DNA from: Pseudomonadota bacterium
Lineage (GTDB): Bacteria; Myxococcota_A; Polyangia; Polyangiales; Polyangiaceae
Length of the DNA: 56,490 nucleotides
Reading direction: 5' to 3'
Assembly: GCA_023402175.1 (NCBI GenBank)
Contig: JAEXCN010000496.1
Span: forward strand, 1 to 56,490
The position numbers and the translations under genes are program-made. The notes below the pieces were generated by a model. That model was not told the DNA's origin. It was given only the letters and a program-made list of their open reading frames with translations, and did no database searches. Shown here piece by piece: positions 8,722-17,759 of the stretch (the stretch's first letter is position 1; each line of letters opens with the position of its first letter).

Positions 8722-9957
8722 ATGACATGCGCTTTGCTCAGCATCGGGACGGAGCTCACGCGAGGAGAGCTCGTCAACACCAACGCGGCCTGGCTCGCGG
8801 CCTGGCTCACCGAGCTCGGCTTCGAGGTCGTCGAGCAGTGCGTCGTCGACGACGACAAGGGCCGAATCGTGAGCGCGCTCGAACGGCTCGCCCGCGGGTC
8901 GAAGATCATCGTCTGCACGGGCGGTCTCGGCCCGACGACGGACGACCTCACGACCGAGGCCGTCGCCGCCGCGATGGGCGTCGGCATCGAACGCGATGAA
9001 AGCTCGCTCGACCACATCCGCCGGCGCTTCGAGAAGCTCGGTCGGACGATGACGGAGTCGAACGCGAAGCAGGCCGATTTCCCGGCTGGCGCGACCGTGC
9101 TGCCGAACCCGATCGGCACGGCTCCCGGGTTCATGGTGGAGCTCCGCGGTGCGCACGCGTTCTTCATGCCGGGCGTTCCGCGCGAGATGAAGCGCATGTT
9201 CGAAGACCACGTCGTCCCGCGCATCCGCGAGATCGCGCCGAACGACAGCCACCAGATCCGCTATCGCACGTTCGGCCTGCCGGAGAGCGCCGTCGGCGAG
9301 AAGCTCGCGGGCGTCGAGGCGGCCTTCCCTGGGATCACGCTCGGCTACCGCGCGCATTTCCCGGAGATCGAGGTGAAGATCCTCGCGCGCGGCGCCGACC
9401 GCGGATCGGCCGTGGATCTCGCCGAGCGCGCATCGGCGGAGGTCCGCACTCGCCTCGGCGAGGTCATCTACGGCACCGGCGAGGACACGTTCGCCGGCGT
9501 CGTCGGCCGCGCGCTCCGCACGCGAGGGTGGTCGCTCGCGATCGCCGAGTCGTGCACGGGCGGCCTCGTCGGCCATCTCCTCACGAAGGAGCCCGGCGCC
9601 TCGGACTTCCTCTTGCTCGACGCGGTCACGTACGCGAACTCGGCCAAGCAGGCCGTCCTCGGCGTCGACGAGGACGCGCTTCGCGGTCACGGCGCGGTCA
9701 GCGCCGAGGTCGCGACGCGGATGGCCGACGGCGCGCGGCGCGTCTCCGGGGCCGACGTCGCGCTCGCGATCACCGGCATCGCGGGACCGACGGGCGGCTC
9801 CGACACGAAGCCGGTCGGCCTCGTCTACCTCGCGGTGTCGACGCCGAAGGGCACCGTGGTGAAGGAGCAGCGTTTCCCGGGCGAGCGCCACTGGATCCAG
9901 ACGCTCGCCGCATACGCGGGCCTGTCGATGGTCCGCGCCGCGTGCAAGAACTGCTAG
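8722..9957 (+). CDS. cinA: CinA family protein (nicotinamide-nucleotide amidohydrolase)
   Basis: A 411-residue full-length CinA. Residues 1-170 form the molybdopterin-binding-like (COG1058) domain, with SIGTELTRGELVNTN, TGGLGPTTDDLT and FMPGVPREMKRMF. The C-terminal part (about 255-405) is the PncC deamidase domain with SLAIAESCTGGLVGHLLT, YANSAKQAVLGV, VALAITGIAGPTGG and KPVGLVYLAV. PncC converts NMN to nicotinate mononucleotide in NAD recycling, and the N-terminal domain is linked to ADP-ribose pyrophosphatase activity. It is single, with 105 bp upstream and no neighbour of related function. No clear Shine-Dalgarno precedes ATG; a TACGCT box lies ten bases upstream. recA, the usual partner elsewhere, is not in the window. 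Confidence 0.95.
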   Translation: MTCALLSIGTELTRGELVNTNAAWLAAWLTELGFEVVEQCVVDDDKGRIVSALERLARGSKIIVCTGGLGPTTDDLTTEAVAAAMGVGIERDESSLDHIRRRFEKLGRTMTESNAKQADFPAGATVLPNPIGTAPGFMVELRGAHAFFMPGVPREMKRMFEDHVVPRIREIAPNDSHQIRYRTFGLPESAVGEKLAGVEAAFPGITLGYRAHFPEIEVKILARGADRGSAVDLAERASAEVRTRLGEVIYGTGEDTFAGVVGRALRTRGWSLAIAESCTGGLVGHLLTKEPGASDFLLLDAVTYANSAKQAVLGVDEDALRGHGAVSAEVATRMADGARRVSGADVALAITGIAGPTGGSDTKPVGLVYLAVSTPKGTVVKEQRFPGERHWIQTLAAYAGLSMVRAACKNC

Positions 9958-10233
9958 CGCCTACAACGGCGCAACTCATTGACGAGTGCCGTAGCTCGTA
10001 GAGGAACGGGACGAACGCGGCGCTCATGGAATGGACTCGCCCGGCTGCGCGCGCCCGTCCAGCTGCTTGCGTGGCCGAGGAGCGCAAGCTCGCCGGGGTC
10101 TGCTAAGGAGAGGCGACGCCATGAACGTCGTGGCTCCGAGCGACATGCTCACCTCCGCGGCCGACCTAGGGTCGGCCATCCAGAGCGTCGTCGCTGGGCT
10201 GCGTCCCTTACCATCCTGCGTCGAGGTCTCGGA

Positions 10234-11274
10234 TTGTCTTTGAGGCTGCGCGGGACGCGTGCTGGTCGATGGGCGCTGGCGAGCGCGGCCGGGCTCGTCA
10301 TCGTGTCGTGGGCCATGGCGGCGAGCGGGGCGCCTTTCGATCTTCTCTGGTCCGCACCGGCCGGGTGTCCGTCCCGCGAGGAGATCGTCGACGCGACGCG
10401 GGCGCATCTCGGAGAGTCTCCCTCCGAAGCTTTGCCCGAGCTCTTCGTGCAAGGGACCGTCCGCGCGGTCCGCGGAGGATTCACGGTCACGCTCGCGCTG
10501 AAGGACGCATCCGGCCATCCCCTGGGCGAGCGGGAGGTGCGTGTCGAACAGCAGAGTTGCAGGGCCATCGAAGAGCCCACCTCGGTCGTGCTTGCGATGA
10601 TGATCGCGGTTGCCCGCCCACGCGTCGAGGAGCGCGGTCCTCGGGAAGAGCGCGTGGAGACGCCCCCGGCCTCCGCGCCGGAAGCGATGATCAGTCCCGC
10701 ACCGGCACCGGCGCCGGCGCCGGCATCCGCCGCGGTGCCACCGCCTCCTCCGCTCTCGGATCGGCTCCTTGTCGCTGCGGCGGGCGTCGGTTCGATTGGC
10801 ATGCTCCCCAACCCTGGCCTCGGCTTCGCCCTTCGTGCGATGTATGCGCCGAGATCGATCGTCTTGGTCGGGCTCGAGGCGAGTTTCGAAGCCGGCGGCT
10901 CCGTCCGTTTCGCGAACGGGGAGGTCGGCTTTCAGCTCTTCGGCGTCTCGGCTCGCCTGGGCGTGTCGGTGGTCCGCACGGCGCGGTTCGAGCTTATCCC
11001 GACGGTCGGCGCGCGAGGAGGTGCGCTCCGGGCGCTACCGACCGGCCTCAAGGCCGTGGACGACCAGATCCGCGCCACGATGCTCGCCGGGCCCGGTGCG
11101 CTCGTACGCGTCGAGCTCGGTCCCGGTTGGTTCGTCGACGCTCTTCCGGAGGTCGAGGTCGCCATCGTCCGCGACCGCTTGCAGATCCGCAACGGAACCA
11201 AGCTCTACAGTATTCACCGGCCGAGTCTCTTCGACGTGCGGGTGTCGCTCGGGCTCGGCTACGAGTTTCGCTAA
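10234..11274 (+). CDS. Secreted 'CPSREE' protein with C-terminal barrel-like domain, unknown function
   Basis: About 346 residues from TTG 10234 (GAGG seven bases upstream); a TTG at 10240 is also possible. The signal peptide ends near AMAASGAPF. An N-terminal domain contains AGCPSREEIVDATRAHL, FVQGTVRAVRGGFTVTLALKD and SCRAIEEPTSVVLAMMIAVA. A Pro/Ala linker (SPAPAPAPAPASAAVPPPPP) leads to a strand-rich C-terminal domain (GFALRAMYAPRSIVLVGLEA ... DVRVSLGLGYEFR) that ends like an outer-membrane barrel. The truncated gene at 55829-56490 has the same plan, so this is a paralogous family. It lies 113 bp before the ECF sigma gene on the same strand and could be part of that locus. Function unknown. 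Confidence 0.72.
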   Translation: MSLRLRGTRAGRWALASAAGLVIVSWAMAASGAPFDLLWSAPAGCPSREEIVDATRAHLGESPSEALPELFVQGTVRAVRGGFTVTLALKDASGHPLGEREVRVEQQSCRAIEEPTSVVLAMMIAVARPRVEERGPREERVETPPASAPEAMISPAPAPAPAPASAAVPPPPPLSDRLLVAAAGVGSIGMLPNPGLGFALRAMYAPRSIVLVGLEASFEAGGSVRFANGEVGFQLFGVSARLGVSVVRTARFELIPTVGARGGALRALPTGLKAVDDQIRATMLAGPGALVRVELGPGWFVDALPEVEVAIVRDRLQIRNGTKLYSIHRPSLFDVRVSLGLGYEFR

Positions 11275-11387
11275 AGCGACGTGCGAGGTCAGAAAAAACG
11301 CGCGGCGCCAGCACTCACCGGAATGTGCATGCCTCGCTCGTTCGCGTAGTCGCCGTTCGGGAAGCCGCCGGCGACGTAGCTCCCGCG

Positions 11388-11864
11388 ATGACGGCGATCG
11401 AAACGCTCTTCTCGGCACACGCCGACTTCGTGTGGCGCAGCCTGCGACACTTCGGGGTGGCGGACGTGGACCTCGAGGACCAGACGCAGGAAGTCTTCCT
11501 CATCGCGCACCGCCGTCGAGAGGACTGCGAGGGGCAACACCCGCGATCGTGGCTCTTCGGCATCGCGCGCCGCTGCGCGGCGGCATATCGACGCCGAAGT
11601 CATCGCCGTCACGAGCGCCCGGTGGAGGCGTTGCCGGAACGAAGCGACACGCGCGATCCGTCCGTGGGCGCTGAGATCGATCTCCTGAGCCGCGTCTTTG
11701 CTTCGCTCGACGAGGACAAGCAAGCGGTCTTCCTCCTCTACGAAATCGAAGAGATGTCCATGCGTGAAGTCGCCGAAGTCCTCCAAATCCCGCTCCAGAC
11801 CGCCTACGCGCGCTACCACGCCGCGCGACGCGACCTCACGCGCGCACTCGAAGAGGCGACATGA
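11388..11864 (+). CDS. ECF-type RNA polymerase sigma factor
   Basis: A 158-residue sigma-70 family protein with region 2 (FVWRSLRHFG, DLEDQTQEVFLIAHRR, PRSWLFGIARRCAAAYRRR) and region 4 (LSRVFASLDEDKQAVFLLYEIEEMSM then the helix-turn-helix VAEVLQIPLQTAYARYHAARRDL). Regions 1 and 3 are absent, as in ECF sigmas. The reading frame stays open far upstream, but the recognisable domain begins right after ATG 11388, so that start is preferred. The stop overlaps the start of the putative anti-sigma gene by ATGA. It heads an operon of secreted proteins and probably directs their transcription. No convincing promoter was identified in the 113 bp upstream. Confidence 0.9.
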   Translation: MTAIETLFSAHADFVWRSLRHFGVADVDLEDQTQEVFLIAHRRREDCEGQHPRSWLFGIARRCAAAYRRRSHRRHERPVEALPERSDTRDPSVGAEIDLLSRVFASLDEDKQAVFLLYEIEEMSMREVAEVLQIPLQTAYARYHAARRDLTRALEEAT

Positions 11865-12670
11865 GAGAGGACCGCTCGGATCCGCCTCGCATCGACGAGA
11901 ACGCGCCCGAAGCGCTGCAGGAGTTCGTCCGCTTGGGGCGCTCGCGCAGGCCAGGCGGCGCGGCGCGCGACCGAATGTCGAGGCGTCTCGCACGAGAGGC
12001 GACCGCCTCGTCGCCGACACGCTCGATGCGAAGCGAGCGAACGATCGTGCACTGGAAGTTTGCGCTCGTCGCGCTCGCAGCGGCGGGGGGAGCGTGGTTC
12101 TCGTTTCGGGTGTCGCAAGCGACGTCGGAGCCGCTCCCAGCGGACACGGCAGCGCTGGCGACGCCTGTCTCGACGCCGATGGAACCGACGGTGACGCGGA
12201 CCGCGGAGTCCCATACCGCAGCCGAGGAGGCTCGCTCCGAGGCCGCCGCGATCTCGGTCGACGAGCTTCCGTCCGCCGCGCCACCGTCGGCGCGCGTACA
12301 GGCTCCCGTCGCGGCGGCGGGAATGAAGCCATCGGCGACGGAGCTCGAGCTCCTCAAGCGCGCACAAGCCGCGCTCGCGTCGGATCCCGAGCGAGCACTC
12401 GCGATCACGAGCGAGCAAGCATGGACGTATCCCTCCGGCGAGTTCGTCCAGGAGCGCGAGGTGATCGCCGTCGAGGCGCTCTCGCAAATGGGGCGGAACG
12501 AGGACTCCTTGCGGCGCGCGCTCGCACTCGTGCAACGGTTCCCGCGCACGCCGTACGCGACACGGCTCGAGATGGTCGTCGGCCGTCCGCTGTCGTCGAT
12601 ATCGAATGATGCGGAACCTGCGAATCGCAAAGTCCCCGGGAGCTCGCACGTCGCCGCCCCGAACCCGTGA
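11861..12670 (+). CDS. Putative anti-sigma factor / membrane protein with TPR-like C-terminus
   Basis: A 269-residue protein with a cytoplasmic N-terminus (1-64), one transmembrane helix (about 65-84, HWKFALVALAAAGGAWFSF), a disordered Pro/Ala/Thr linker, and a helical C-terminal domain (ELELLKRAQAALASDPERALAITSEQ ... EVIAVEALSQMGRNEDSLRRALALVQRFP) resembling tetratricopeptide helices. There is no HxxxCxxC zinc motif, so it is not a classic ZAS anti-sigma. Its place, overlapping the ECF sigma stop by ATGA, and its single-span topology support an anti-sigma role. Many myxobacterial ECF operons have such TPR-tailed partners. The cytoplasmic part would hold the sigma factor and the periplasmic TPR domain could sense envelope state; both points are inference. 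Confidence 0.72.
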   Translation: MREDRSDPPRIDENAPEALQEFVRLGRSRRPGGAARDRMSRRLAREATASSPTRSMRSERTIVHWKFALVALAAAGGAWFSFRVSQATSEPLPADTAALATPVSTPMEPTVTRTAESHTAAEEARSEAAAISVDELPSAAPPSARVQAPVAAAGMKPSATELELLKRAQAALASDPERALAITSEQAWTYPSGEFVQEREVIAVEALSQMGRNEDSLRRALALVQRFPRTPYATRLEMVVGRPLSSISNDAEPANRKVPGSSHVAAPNP

Positions 12671-12693
12671 GCTCCTCCTTGGAGGGATCCGAG

Positions 12694-13893
12694 ATGTTTC
12701 GACGTATCGCGCGAATCAGCGCGCCATTGACACTGATTTTATCCGTGACCCTCGTGTGGCTCTCCGGAGGCTGCGGGGTCAACGTGACGATCGCCGAGGT
12801 GTACGACGCGTCGCCGCCGGCATTTGCGGAGCCTGACGCCGATACGGTGGTCGCGCCCGAAGCCGGCCTCACGTCGTATTGCCCCTCGAACAAATGCCCA
12901 GCGGGCTTCACGACCTGTCCGACCTCCCAGTTCCGGTGCGACGTGAACCTGAAAGCGGATAGGGACAACTGCGGCGCGTGCGGCTTCGCCTGTCCGCCGT
13001 CGAGCGTGGTCGAGGTGTACGAATGCGTCGAAGGCCGCTGCGTGCTGCAGTGCACCTCGGAGCTGCAGGATTGCGACGGCATCATCGACAACGGCTGCGA
13101 GACGGCACTTAGCGACAACGAAAATTGTGGCGGGTGCGGTAAGAAGTGTCTGGACCCGGCGAAACCTTGCGTGCATCGGAGCGGGGTCTTTGGGGACTAC
13201 GGATGCGGCTGTGCGGGCGACCTCACGTATTGCAATGGGCTCTGCATCGATCTGAAGTCGGACGACAACAACTGCGGCGCTTGCGGCAACGTCTGCGACC
13301 GATCCGGTGACGGGGGAGTCTTGCCGGACTATGCCTACTACGGTTGCGGCGCCAGCAAGTGCGGACAGCTCAAGTGTCTGAGTGGCTACGCCGATTGCGA
13401 TGGCGATCCTGGCAATGGCTGCGAGACCCGGCTCGATACGGTGAACAATTGCGGCAGCTGCAATAACGCCTGCGGGGCTGGTCAGGATTGCAAGCAACTC
13501 CTTTTCGAGCCCCGGCCCGAATGCGTGTGCGCGGAGGGCATGACCTATTGCGACCTCGCCTGTTTCGGGAGCCGCTGCCTGGGGCAGTGCTTCGATCTCG
13601 CTACGAGCAAACTCAATTGTGGAGCCTGCGGAGTGGACTGTACCGCGGATCGTTCGGACACGATGGAGCCGGAATGCATAAACGGTATGTGCGTTCCGCG
13701 TTGCCTGGAGGGACTCGCCGACTGCAATCGTAATCCTGAAGACGGTTGCGAGGTAAATACCGATCGCGATCCTCGGAACTGCGGCGCCTGCGGCAGAGCC
13801 TGCGATGTCGTCGTCGGTCAAGCCTGCGTCGGAGGGCAATGCGTGGTCGAGCCGTGTGACTCGGTCGATGGCGGAGGAGTGACAGCGCGATGA
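12694..13893 (+). CDS. Cys-rich repeat exoprotein (NCGxCGxxC repeats)
   Basis: A 399-residue exported protein. ATG 12694 is preferred because GGAGG lies eight bases upstream; a GTG at 12667 would overlap the previous stop by four bases. The signal ends near WLSGGC, so it is probably a lipoprotein. The body holds at least five units built on D..NCGACG..C: DNCGACGFAC, ENCGGCGKKC, NNCGACGNVC, NNCGSCNNAC, RNCGACGRAC. Each is preceded by an Asp-rich motif such as DCDGIIDNGCET, DCDGDPGNGCET or DCNRNPEDGCEV. The Asp clusters look like calcium sites, and the many paired Cys imply a disulfide-stapled rod. Such proteins are common in myxobacteria and of unknown function. Base use is less GC-biased than in neighbouring genes. 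Confidence 0.82.
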   Translation: MFRRIARISAPLTLILSVTLVWLSGGCGVNVTIAEVYDASPPAFAEPDADTVVAPEAGLTSYCPSNKCPAGFTTCPTSQFRCDVNLKADRDNCGACGFACPPSSVVEVYECVEGRCVLQCTSELQDCDGIIDNGCETALSDNENCGGCGKKCLDPAKPCVHRSGVFGDYGCGCAGDLTYCNGLCIDLKSDDNNCGACGNVCDRSGDGGVLPDYAYYGCGASKCGQLKCLSGYADCDGDPGNGCETRLDTVNNCGSCNNACGAGQDCKQLLFEPRPECVCAEGMTYCDLACFGSRCLGQCFDLATSKLNCGACGVDCTADRSDTMEPECINGMCVPRCLEGLADCNRNPEDGCEVNTDRDPRNCGACGRACDVVVGQACVGGQCVVEPCDSVDGGGVTAR

Positions 13894-15101
13894 GAGCTCG
13901 GTGGCTGATGCTGGCCGTTGGAATCACGGCGTGCGCTTCGACGGACGCGCTGTTCGTCGAGGACCCTCCCGAGGGGCAACGCATCGGGTCCAATCCGGCC
14001 GACGGTGGTTCGGACGTCGCGTCGATTGACGCCGACGCTGGGCCGTGTGGCGACTGCGAGTATTTCCCCGAGGAGTGTACTCCTGACGCCTTCTGCCCGA
14101 ACGGTCCGTTCGACCCGAGCACGCCCGGCGGCGCCGTCGACTTGCGGACGGAGATCAACGTCATCCGAGGCCGCTCCGCGAACGACGTCTGGGTCGGCGG
14201 CGCGCTCGGGGCGCTCGCCCACTTCGACGGTACGTCGTGGACGCGCTCGGACCCCGGTTACCGAGAGACGATGCGAGCGCTCTGGCTGCGCGACTCCGAA
14301 GAGGTGGCCTTCGGCACGCTCGATCGCATCTACGCGCGTGGTCTCGACGGCCCCGACGCCGGCGCTGCTTCCGCCGGTGGCTGGACGCTCCACGAGCCGA
14401 CGGCCCCGGCCGACTACACATCGAATGCGGCCTATGGCACATCGCATTCGCTCTTGCGATTCGAGTCCGCGTGGTCGGCTCCCGGTTCGGAGTCGCTCTG
14501 GTGTGCGACGCGCGCGACGGAGCCGGGCAAATCGAGCGGCCTCTGGCGCCTCCGCCGATCCACGTCTTCGACGTTCGCGATCGACGTCGGGGTGGCCCCG
14601 GCTATCTGCAAGACGCTCCCGTGCAGCCAAATGAAGGCCATCCACGGAGCCTCCGCGAACGAGCTCTGGGCAGTGGGGATCGCGGGGGCGACGGTGCATG
14701 TCACGAACGCCGAGAGTGACACGCCGAGCGTGAAGGCGTTCGACAGCCGCACGTGGGACGCCCTCCATGGCGTCTGGGCTGCATCCGCGTCGGAGGCGTG
14801 GGCGGTCGGCGCGCTGGGCACGATCCGACACTACACGGGGGATCCGCTCTACTGGGACGTCGTCTCGGACGTCCCCACGACCGAGCATCTCAACGCGGTA
14901 TGGGGCTCGTCAGCCTCCGACGTCTGGGCCGTGGGCGATGCTGGCGTCGTCCTTCACTACGACGGCAAGGCCTGGTCGCGCGTGAAGGTCGCTGGGCTCG
15001 GGGCGCGTCGCCCAGACCTCAGCACCGTCTGGGCCGCTGGACCCGGTCACGTCTGGATCGGAGGCCACGGGGTGATTCTCTCGCTTGGAGGAAAGCCATG
15101 A
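13890..15101 (+). CDS. Propeller-like lipoprotein with SANDVW repeats
   Basis: A 403-residue lipoprotein (MRARWLMLAVGITAC) whose ATG overlaps the previous stop (ATGA). A linker with Asp/Ala (SIDADAGPCGDC) leads to repeated units built on S.NDVW.GG..G...H.DG..W: SANDVWVGGALGALAHFDG, SANELWAVGIAGATVHV, SASEAWAVGALGTIRHYTG, SASDVWAVGDAGVVLHYDG, GPGHVWIGGHGVIL. Such units resemble blades of a beta-propeller seen in large myxobacterial surface proteins. It probably faces outward and binds a partner. It is the fourth gene of the sigma-headed operon and overlaps the next start by four bases. Confidence 0.82.
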   Translation: MRARWLMLAVGITACASTDALFVEDPPEGQRIGSNPADGGSDVASIDADAGPCGDCEYFPEECTPDAFCPNGPFDPSTPGGAVDLRTEINVIRGRSANDVWVGGALGALAHFDGTSWTRSDPGYRETMRALWLRDSEEVAFGTLDRIYARGLDGPDAGAASAGGWTLHEPTAPADYTSNAAYGTSHSLLRFESAWSAPGSESLWCATRATEPGKSSGLWRLRRSTSSTFAIDVGVAPAICKTLPCSQMKAIHGASANELWAVGIAGATVHVTNAESDTPSVKAFDSRTWDALHGVWAASASEAWAVGALGTIRHYTGDPLYWDVVSDVPTTEHLNAVWGSSASDVWAVGDAGVVLHYDGKAWSRVKVAGLGARRPDLSTVWAAGPGHVWIGGHGVILSLGGKP

Positions 15102-16405
15102 GGGCTTCGTCGATCTTCGCCTGCGTAGCGGGGTGCGCCGCTGCCGTCTTCGCGGTGGCGTGCGCCGCGTCTGGGACCGACGCCAAGGATGCGCCTCAGC
15201 CGGACTCGGGTGGAAGCGTGGCCGTGCTCCCGGACGGCGGGTCGGCCGAAAGCGACGCGGATCCTGACGCATCCGTCGACGTACCTCAGTGCAGCGAGGC
15301 GGGGTGGTGCGCCACCGCTTTGCCCGACCCGGACCTATCCATGAGAGATATCTCGGTGCTCGAGCATCGCGCCTTCGCCGTCGCAGAGAGCCCGACGCTG
15401 GGCGTGAAGGTGCTCGAGTGGGATGAAGCCGACGGCTGGAAATACATCGACGACGGCAGCCAGAACGAATTTGGAATTGGCGAGTTCGTGGGGAAGGTCT
15501 GGGCGCCGAACGACGACGAGGTCTATTACGGGGTCGATCCGGGATACATCTATCACGGAAAAAGACCCGTTCCGCCGGAGACGGCCTGGTCTTGGACGCG
15601 CAACCGTCTCCAGGACGACGACGGGAACCCCGTCGGTCTCGGTCCCGGTGGAAAGGCGCTGTCCGCCATCACGAAGCGTGACGTGATCGGGGTGTGGGGG
15701 ACGAGCGCGAGCGACGTCTACGCATGGATCGCGAACAGGATCTATCGCTGGAAGAGCGTCGACGGCGGAACGCCAGGCTGGGCCCTGGAGCACGTCGCAG
15801 ACGATGCCGACCCGGACGAGTATCTGTTCTTCAGTGGCGCCGCCGGTACGGGGCCTGATGGCGTCTGGTTCTCTGGTACCCGGGCCCGAGACAACATTTG
15901 GCAATGCGCGCTCGTCGTGCGCAAGAGCGTATCGGAGTATCGAAGGGTCGCGGACGGTGTCCTTCCTCGCCCACAGGGAGCGTGCACGCCGAGAGACGGG
16001 ACGTTGCTGATCGGAGGATCGGTCGGATGGCTCTCGAGCATCCATGCCCTGTCGCCGGACGGGATCATTGGTCTCAATCACGCCCCTGACATCTTTAGCG
16101 GCGTCCGTAACGTGGTGAAGATCTCGGCGAACGGGGACACCTATTCGGTCGCGGTCTCTTCTGTCCCGACACCCTCGAGCGGCAGCTGGCTCTACTCGCT
16201 CGCGAGCGTTCAAGAGGGCCTGTGGCTGGGCGGGTGGGGGCGCGTCGTTCGAGGCACCGATGTCTGGGATGGCGGCCGGTACGAGCTCTCGACGGTCGCG
16301 CTGCAGGGGCCGCTCAATCGTCCCGTTCTTCAAGTTCGAGGCACGTCCAATACCAATCTCTGGGCGATCGGTGACGATTATGCGCTTCACAAGACGACTC
16401 TTTGA
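15098..16405 (+). CDS. Lipoprotein with propeller-like repeats, unknown function
   Basis: A 435-residue lipoprotein starting at ATG 15098, overlapping the previous stop (ATGA) and preceded by GGAGG. The signal peptide ends AVFAVAC. An Asp/Ser linker (SAESDADPDASVDVPQC) precedes CSEAGWCATALPDPD and a beta-rich body that includes weak SASDVYAW, GPDGVWFSG and SNTNLWAIGDDYALHKT units, echoing the repeats of the preceding gene. It was probably derived from the same blade-type fold but is much more divergent. The 3' end overlaps the next gene by 26 bases. I do not recognise a family. Confidence 0.75.
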   Translation: MRASSIFACVAGCAAAVFAVACAASGTDAKDAPQPDSGGSVAVLPDGGSAESDADPDASVDVPQCSEAGWCATALPDPDLSMRDISVLEHRAFAVAESPTLGVKVLEWDEADGWKYIDDGSQNEFGIGEFVGKVWAPNDDEVYYGVDPGYIYHGKRPVPPETAWSWTRNRLQDDDGNPVGLGPGGKALSAITKRDVIGVWGTSASDVYAWIANRIYRWKSVDGGTPGWALEHVADDADPDEYLFFSGAAGTGPDGVWFSGTRARDNIWQCALVVRKSVSEYRRVADGVLPRPQGACTPRDGTLLIGGSVGWLSSIHALSPDGIIGLNHAPDIFSGVRNVVKISANGDTYSVAVSSVPTPSSGSWLYSLASVQEGLWLGGWGRVVRGTDVWDGGRYELSTVALQGPLNRPVLQVRGTSNTNLWAIGDDYALHKTTL

Positions 16406-17759
16406 TCGGCATTTCTCCGTTTCGCTCGTCATCTTCACTTGCCTGGCGACGGCGGGGGCGGCCCTCAGCTGTTCGAGCGACGAGAGCGTCGCGCTCGAAG
16501 CGATGGACGCCGGGGCGGACACGTCCGTCACGGACGAGGCCTCGTCCGATGCAGGAGTGCTCGACGCTTCGCCCGGACGCGACGCGGCGTGGTTCGATGG
16601 AGGTCCCCTCCCGGTCACGTGCACCGGCTCTCCGTGCGCGACGTCGCTCGTGACGACGCTGGGGGCCACCGACGCCGATCGCGACGAGGGCTTCTGCGCG
16701 CTGCTCGAGGACGGCACGGTGGCGTGCTGGGGTGCGAACCGCGCCGGGCAGCTCGGTCGCGGCGATGACGCCGGCACGCTGGACAGCGCGACAGCGGCTC
16801 GCGTCGTCGGCCTTTCGGACATCGTCCAGCTCGATCACACATGCGCGCGGGACAAGAGCGGCGGAGTCTGGTGCTGGGGGCCGGCACCGCAAGCTCCGAA
16901 CGACGCAGGCGCGGCCACCATCGCGCGTACGCCGGTGAAGGTTCCGCTCCCGCCCGCGAGGAGCGTAGCGATGGGAACGGAGGTCGGATGTGCGGTGGTG
17001 GACAACGACGTTCTCTGCTGGGGGAAGAACACCTTCGCCCAGCTCGGGCCGCTCGATTCCACTCCTGCATCCGCCGTACTTCCTCCGCGAGCGATCGCGC
17101 TTCCTCCCGGCGCGCCGATCCGCGACATCGTCGTCGGCAAGGCAACGTTCGCTTTCCGCGAGGACGGCTCGATCTTGAGCTGGGGCGCCAACCCTCCGCT
17201 CGCGCGCGTCTCTCCGCTCTTCCCGGATCCGAATCCCGGCCCGCTCTCGATGGATCGCATCTCATCGCTCGACGTCGCAAGCGACGACGCGTGCGCGACG
17301 GCCGGGGGCATCGGCTACTGCTGGGGAGTTTCGCTCGCGACCGTCAAGACGACGGACAGCCCGCGGACGGACCGGGCAAGTCCCGAGCCGGTCGTCGCGC
17401 CGGAGCCGCTCGTCCAGATCGCCACGACTCCCGTCATCTTCAAGCCAGTAGGGTTCTACTCCCGGGGCGTCGAGCAACCGCAGCGGTGGTGTGCGGTGGC
17501 CGCGTCGGGCGCGGTGTATTGCTGGGGATACAACACGAGCGGACAGGCAGGGGACGGGACCAAGGAGCACGCGTACGAGGCCGTTCGCGTTCAAGGCCTG
17601 CCGGTGCCGGCCGCAGAGGTCAAGACCATGCCCGACTCTACATGTGCACTGTTGACGAACGGTAAAGTGTATTGCTGGGGCACGAACTATTACGGGCAGC
17701 TCGGAAATGGAAAACCCAAAATCTCGAGTCTCGTTCCGCAGGAAGTTGTATTGCCATGA
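16380..17759 (+). CDS. RCC1-like repeat lipoprotein
   Basis: A 459-residue lipoprotein. ATG 16380 gives the signal MRFTRRLFDRHFSVSLVIF ending AALSC, and overlaps the preceding gene by 26 bases. After an Asp/Ala linker and a CTGSPCAT loop there are seven RCC1-type blades built on G.v.CWG.N..GQLG: VACWGANRAGQLGRGD, GVWCWGPAP, VLCWGKNTFAQLG, ILSWGAN, IGYCWGVS, VYCWGYNTSGQAGDGT, VYCWGTNYYGQLGNG. Seven blades would close a propeller. In bacteria these proteins are exported and their ligands are mostly unknown; a role in surface binding is inferred. The stop overlaps the next start by ATGA. Confidence 0.88.
   Translation: MRFTRRLFDRHFSVSLVIFTCLATAGAALSCSSDESVALEAMDAGADTSVTDEASSDAGVLDASPGRDAAWFDGGPLPVTCTGSPCATSLVTTLGATDADRDEGFCALLEDGTVACWGANRAGQLGRGDDAGTLDSATAARVVGLSDIVQLDHTCARDKSGGVWCWGPAPQAPNDAGAATIARTPVKVPLPPARSVAMGTEVGCAVVDNDVLCWGKNTFAQLGPLDSTPASAVLPPRAIALPPGAPIRDIVVGKATFAFREDGSILSWGANPPLARVSPLFPDPNPGPLSMDRISSLDVASDDACATAGGIGYCWGVSLATVKTTDSPRTDRASPEPVVAPEPLVQIATTPVIFKPVGFYSRGVEQPQRWCAVAASGAVYCWGYNTSGQAGDGTKEHAYEAVRVQGLPVPAAEVKTMPDSTCALLTNGKVYCWGTNYYGQLGNGKPKISSLVPQEVVLP

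Noticed and set aside
9958..9973. Hairpin GCGCC/GGCGC after cinA as terminator
   Set aside because: Only five base pairs and no T-run follow; it is too weak to call.
10269..11387. Long upstream extension of the ECF sigma frame
   Set aside because: The extension overlaps the CPSREE gene in another frame and has no sigma similarity; the conserved region begins at ATG 11388.
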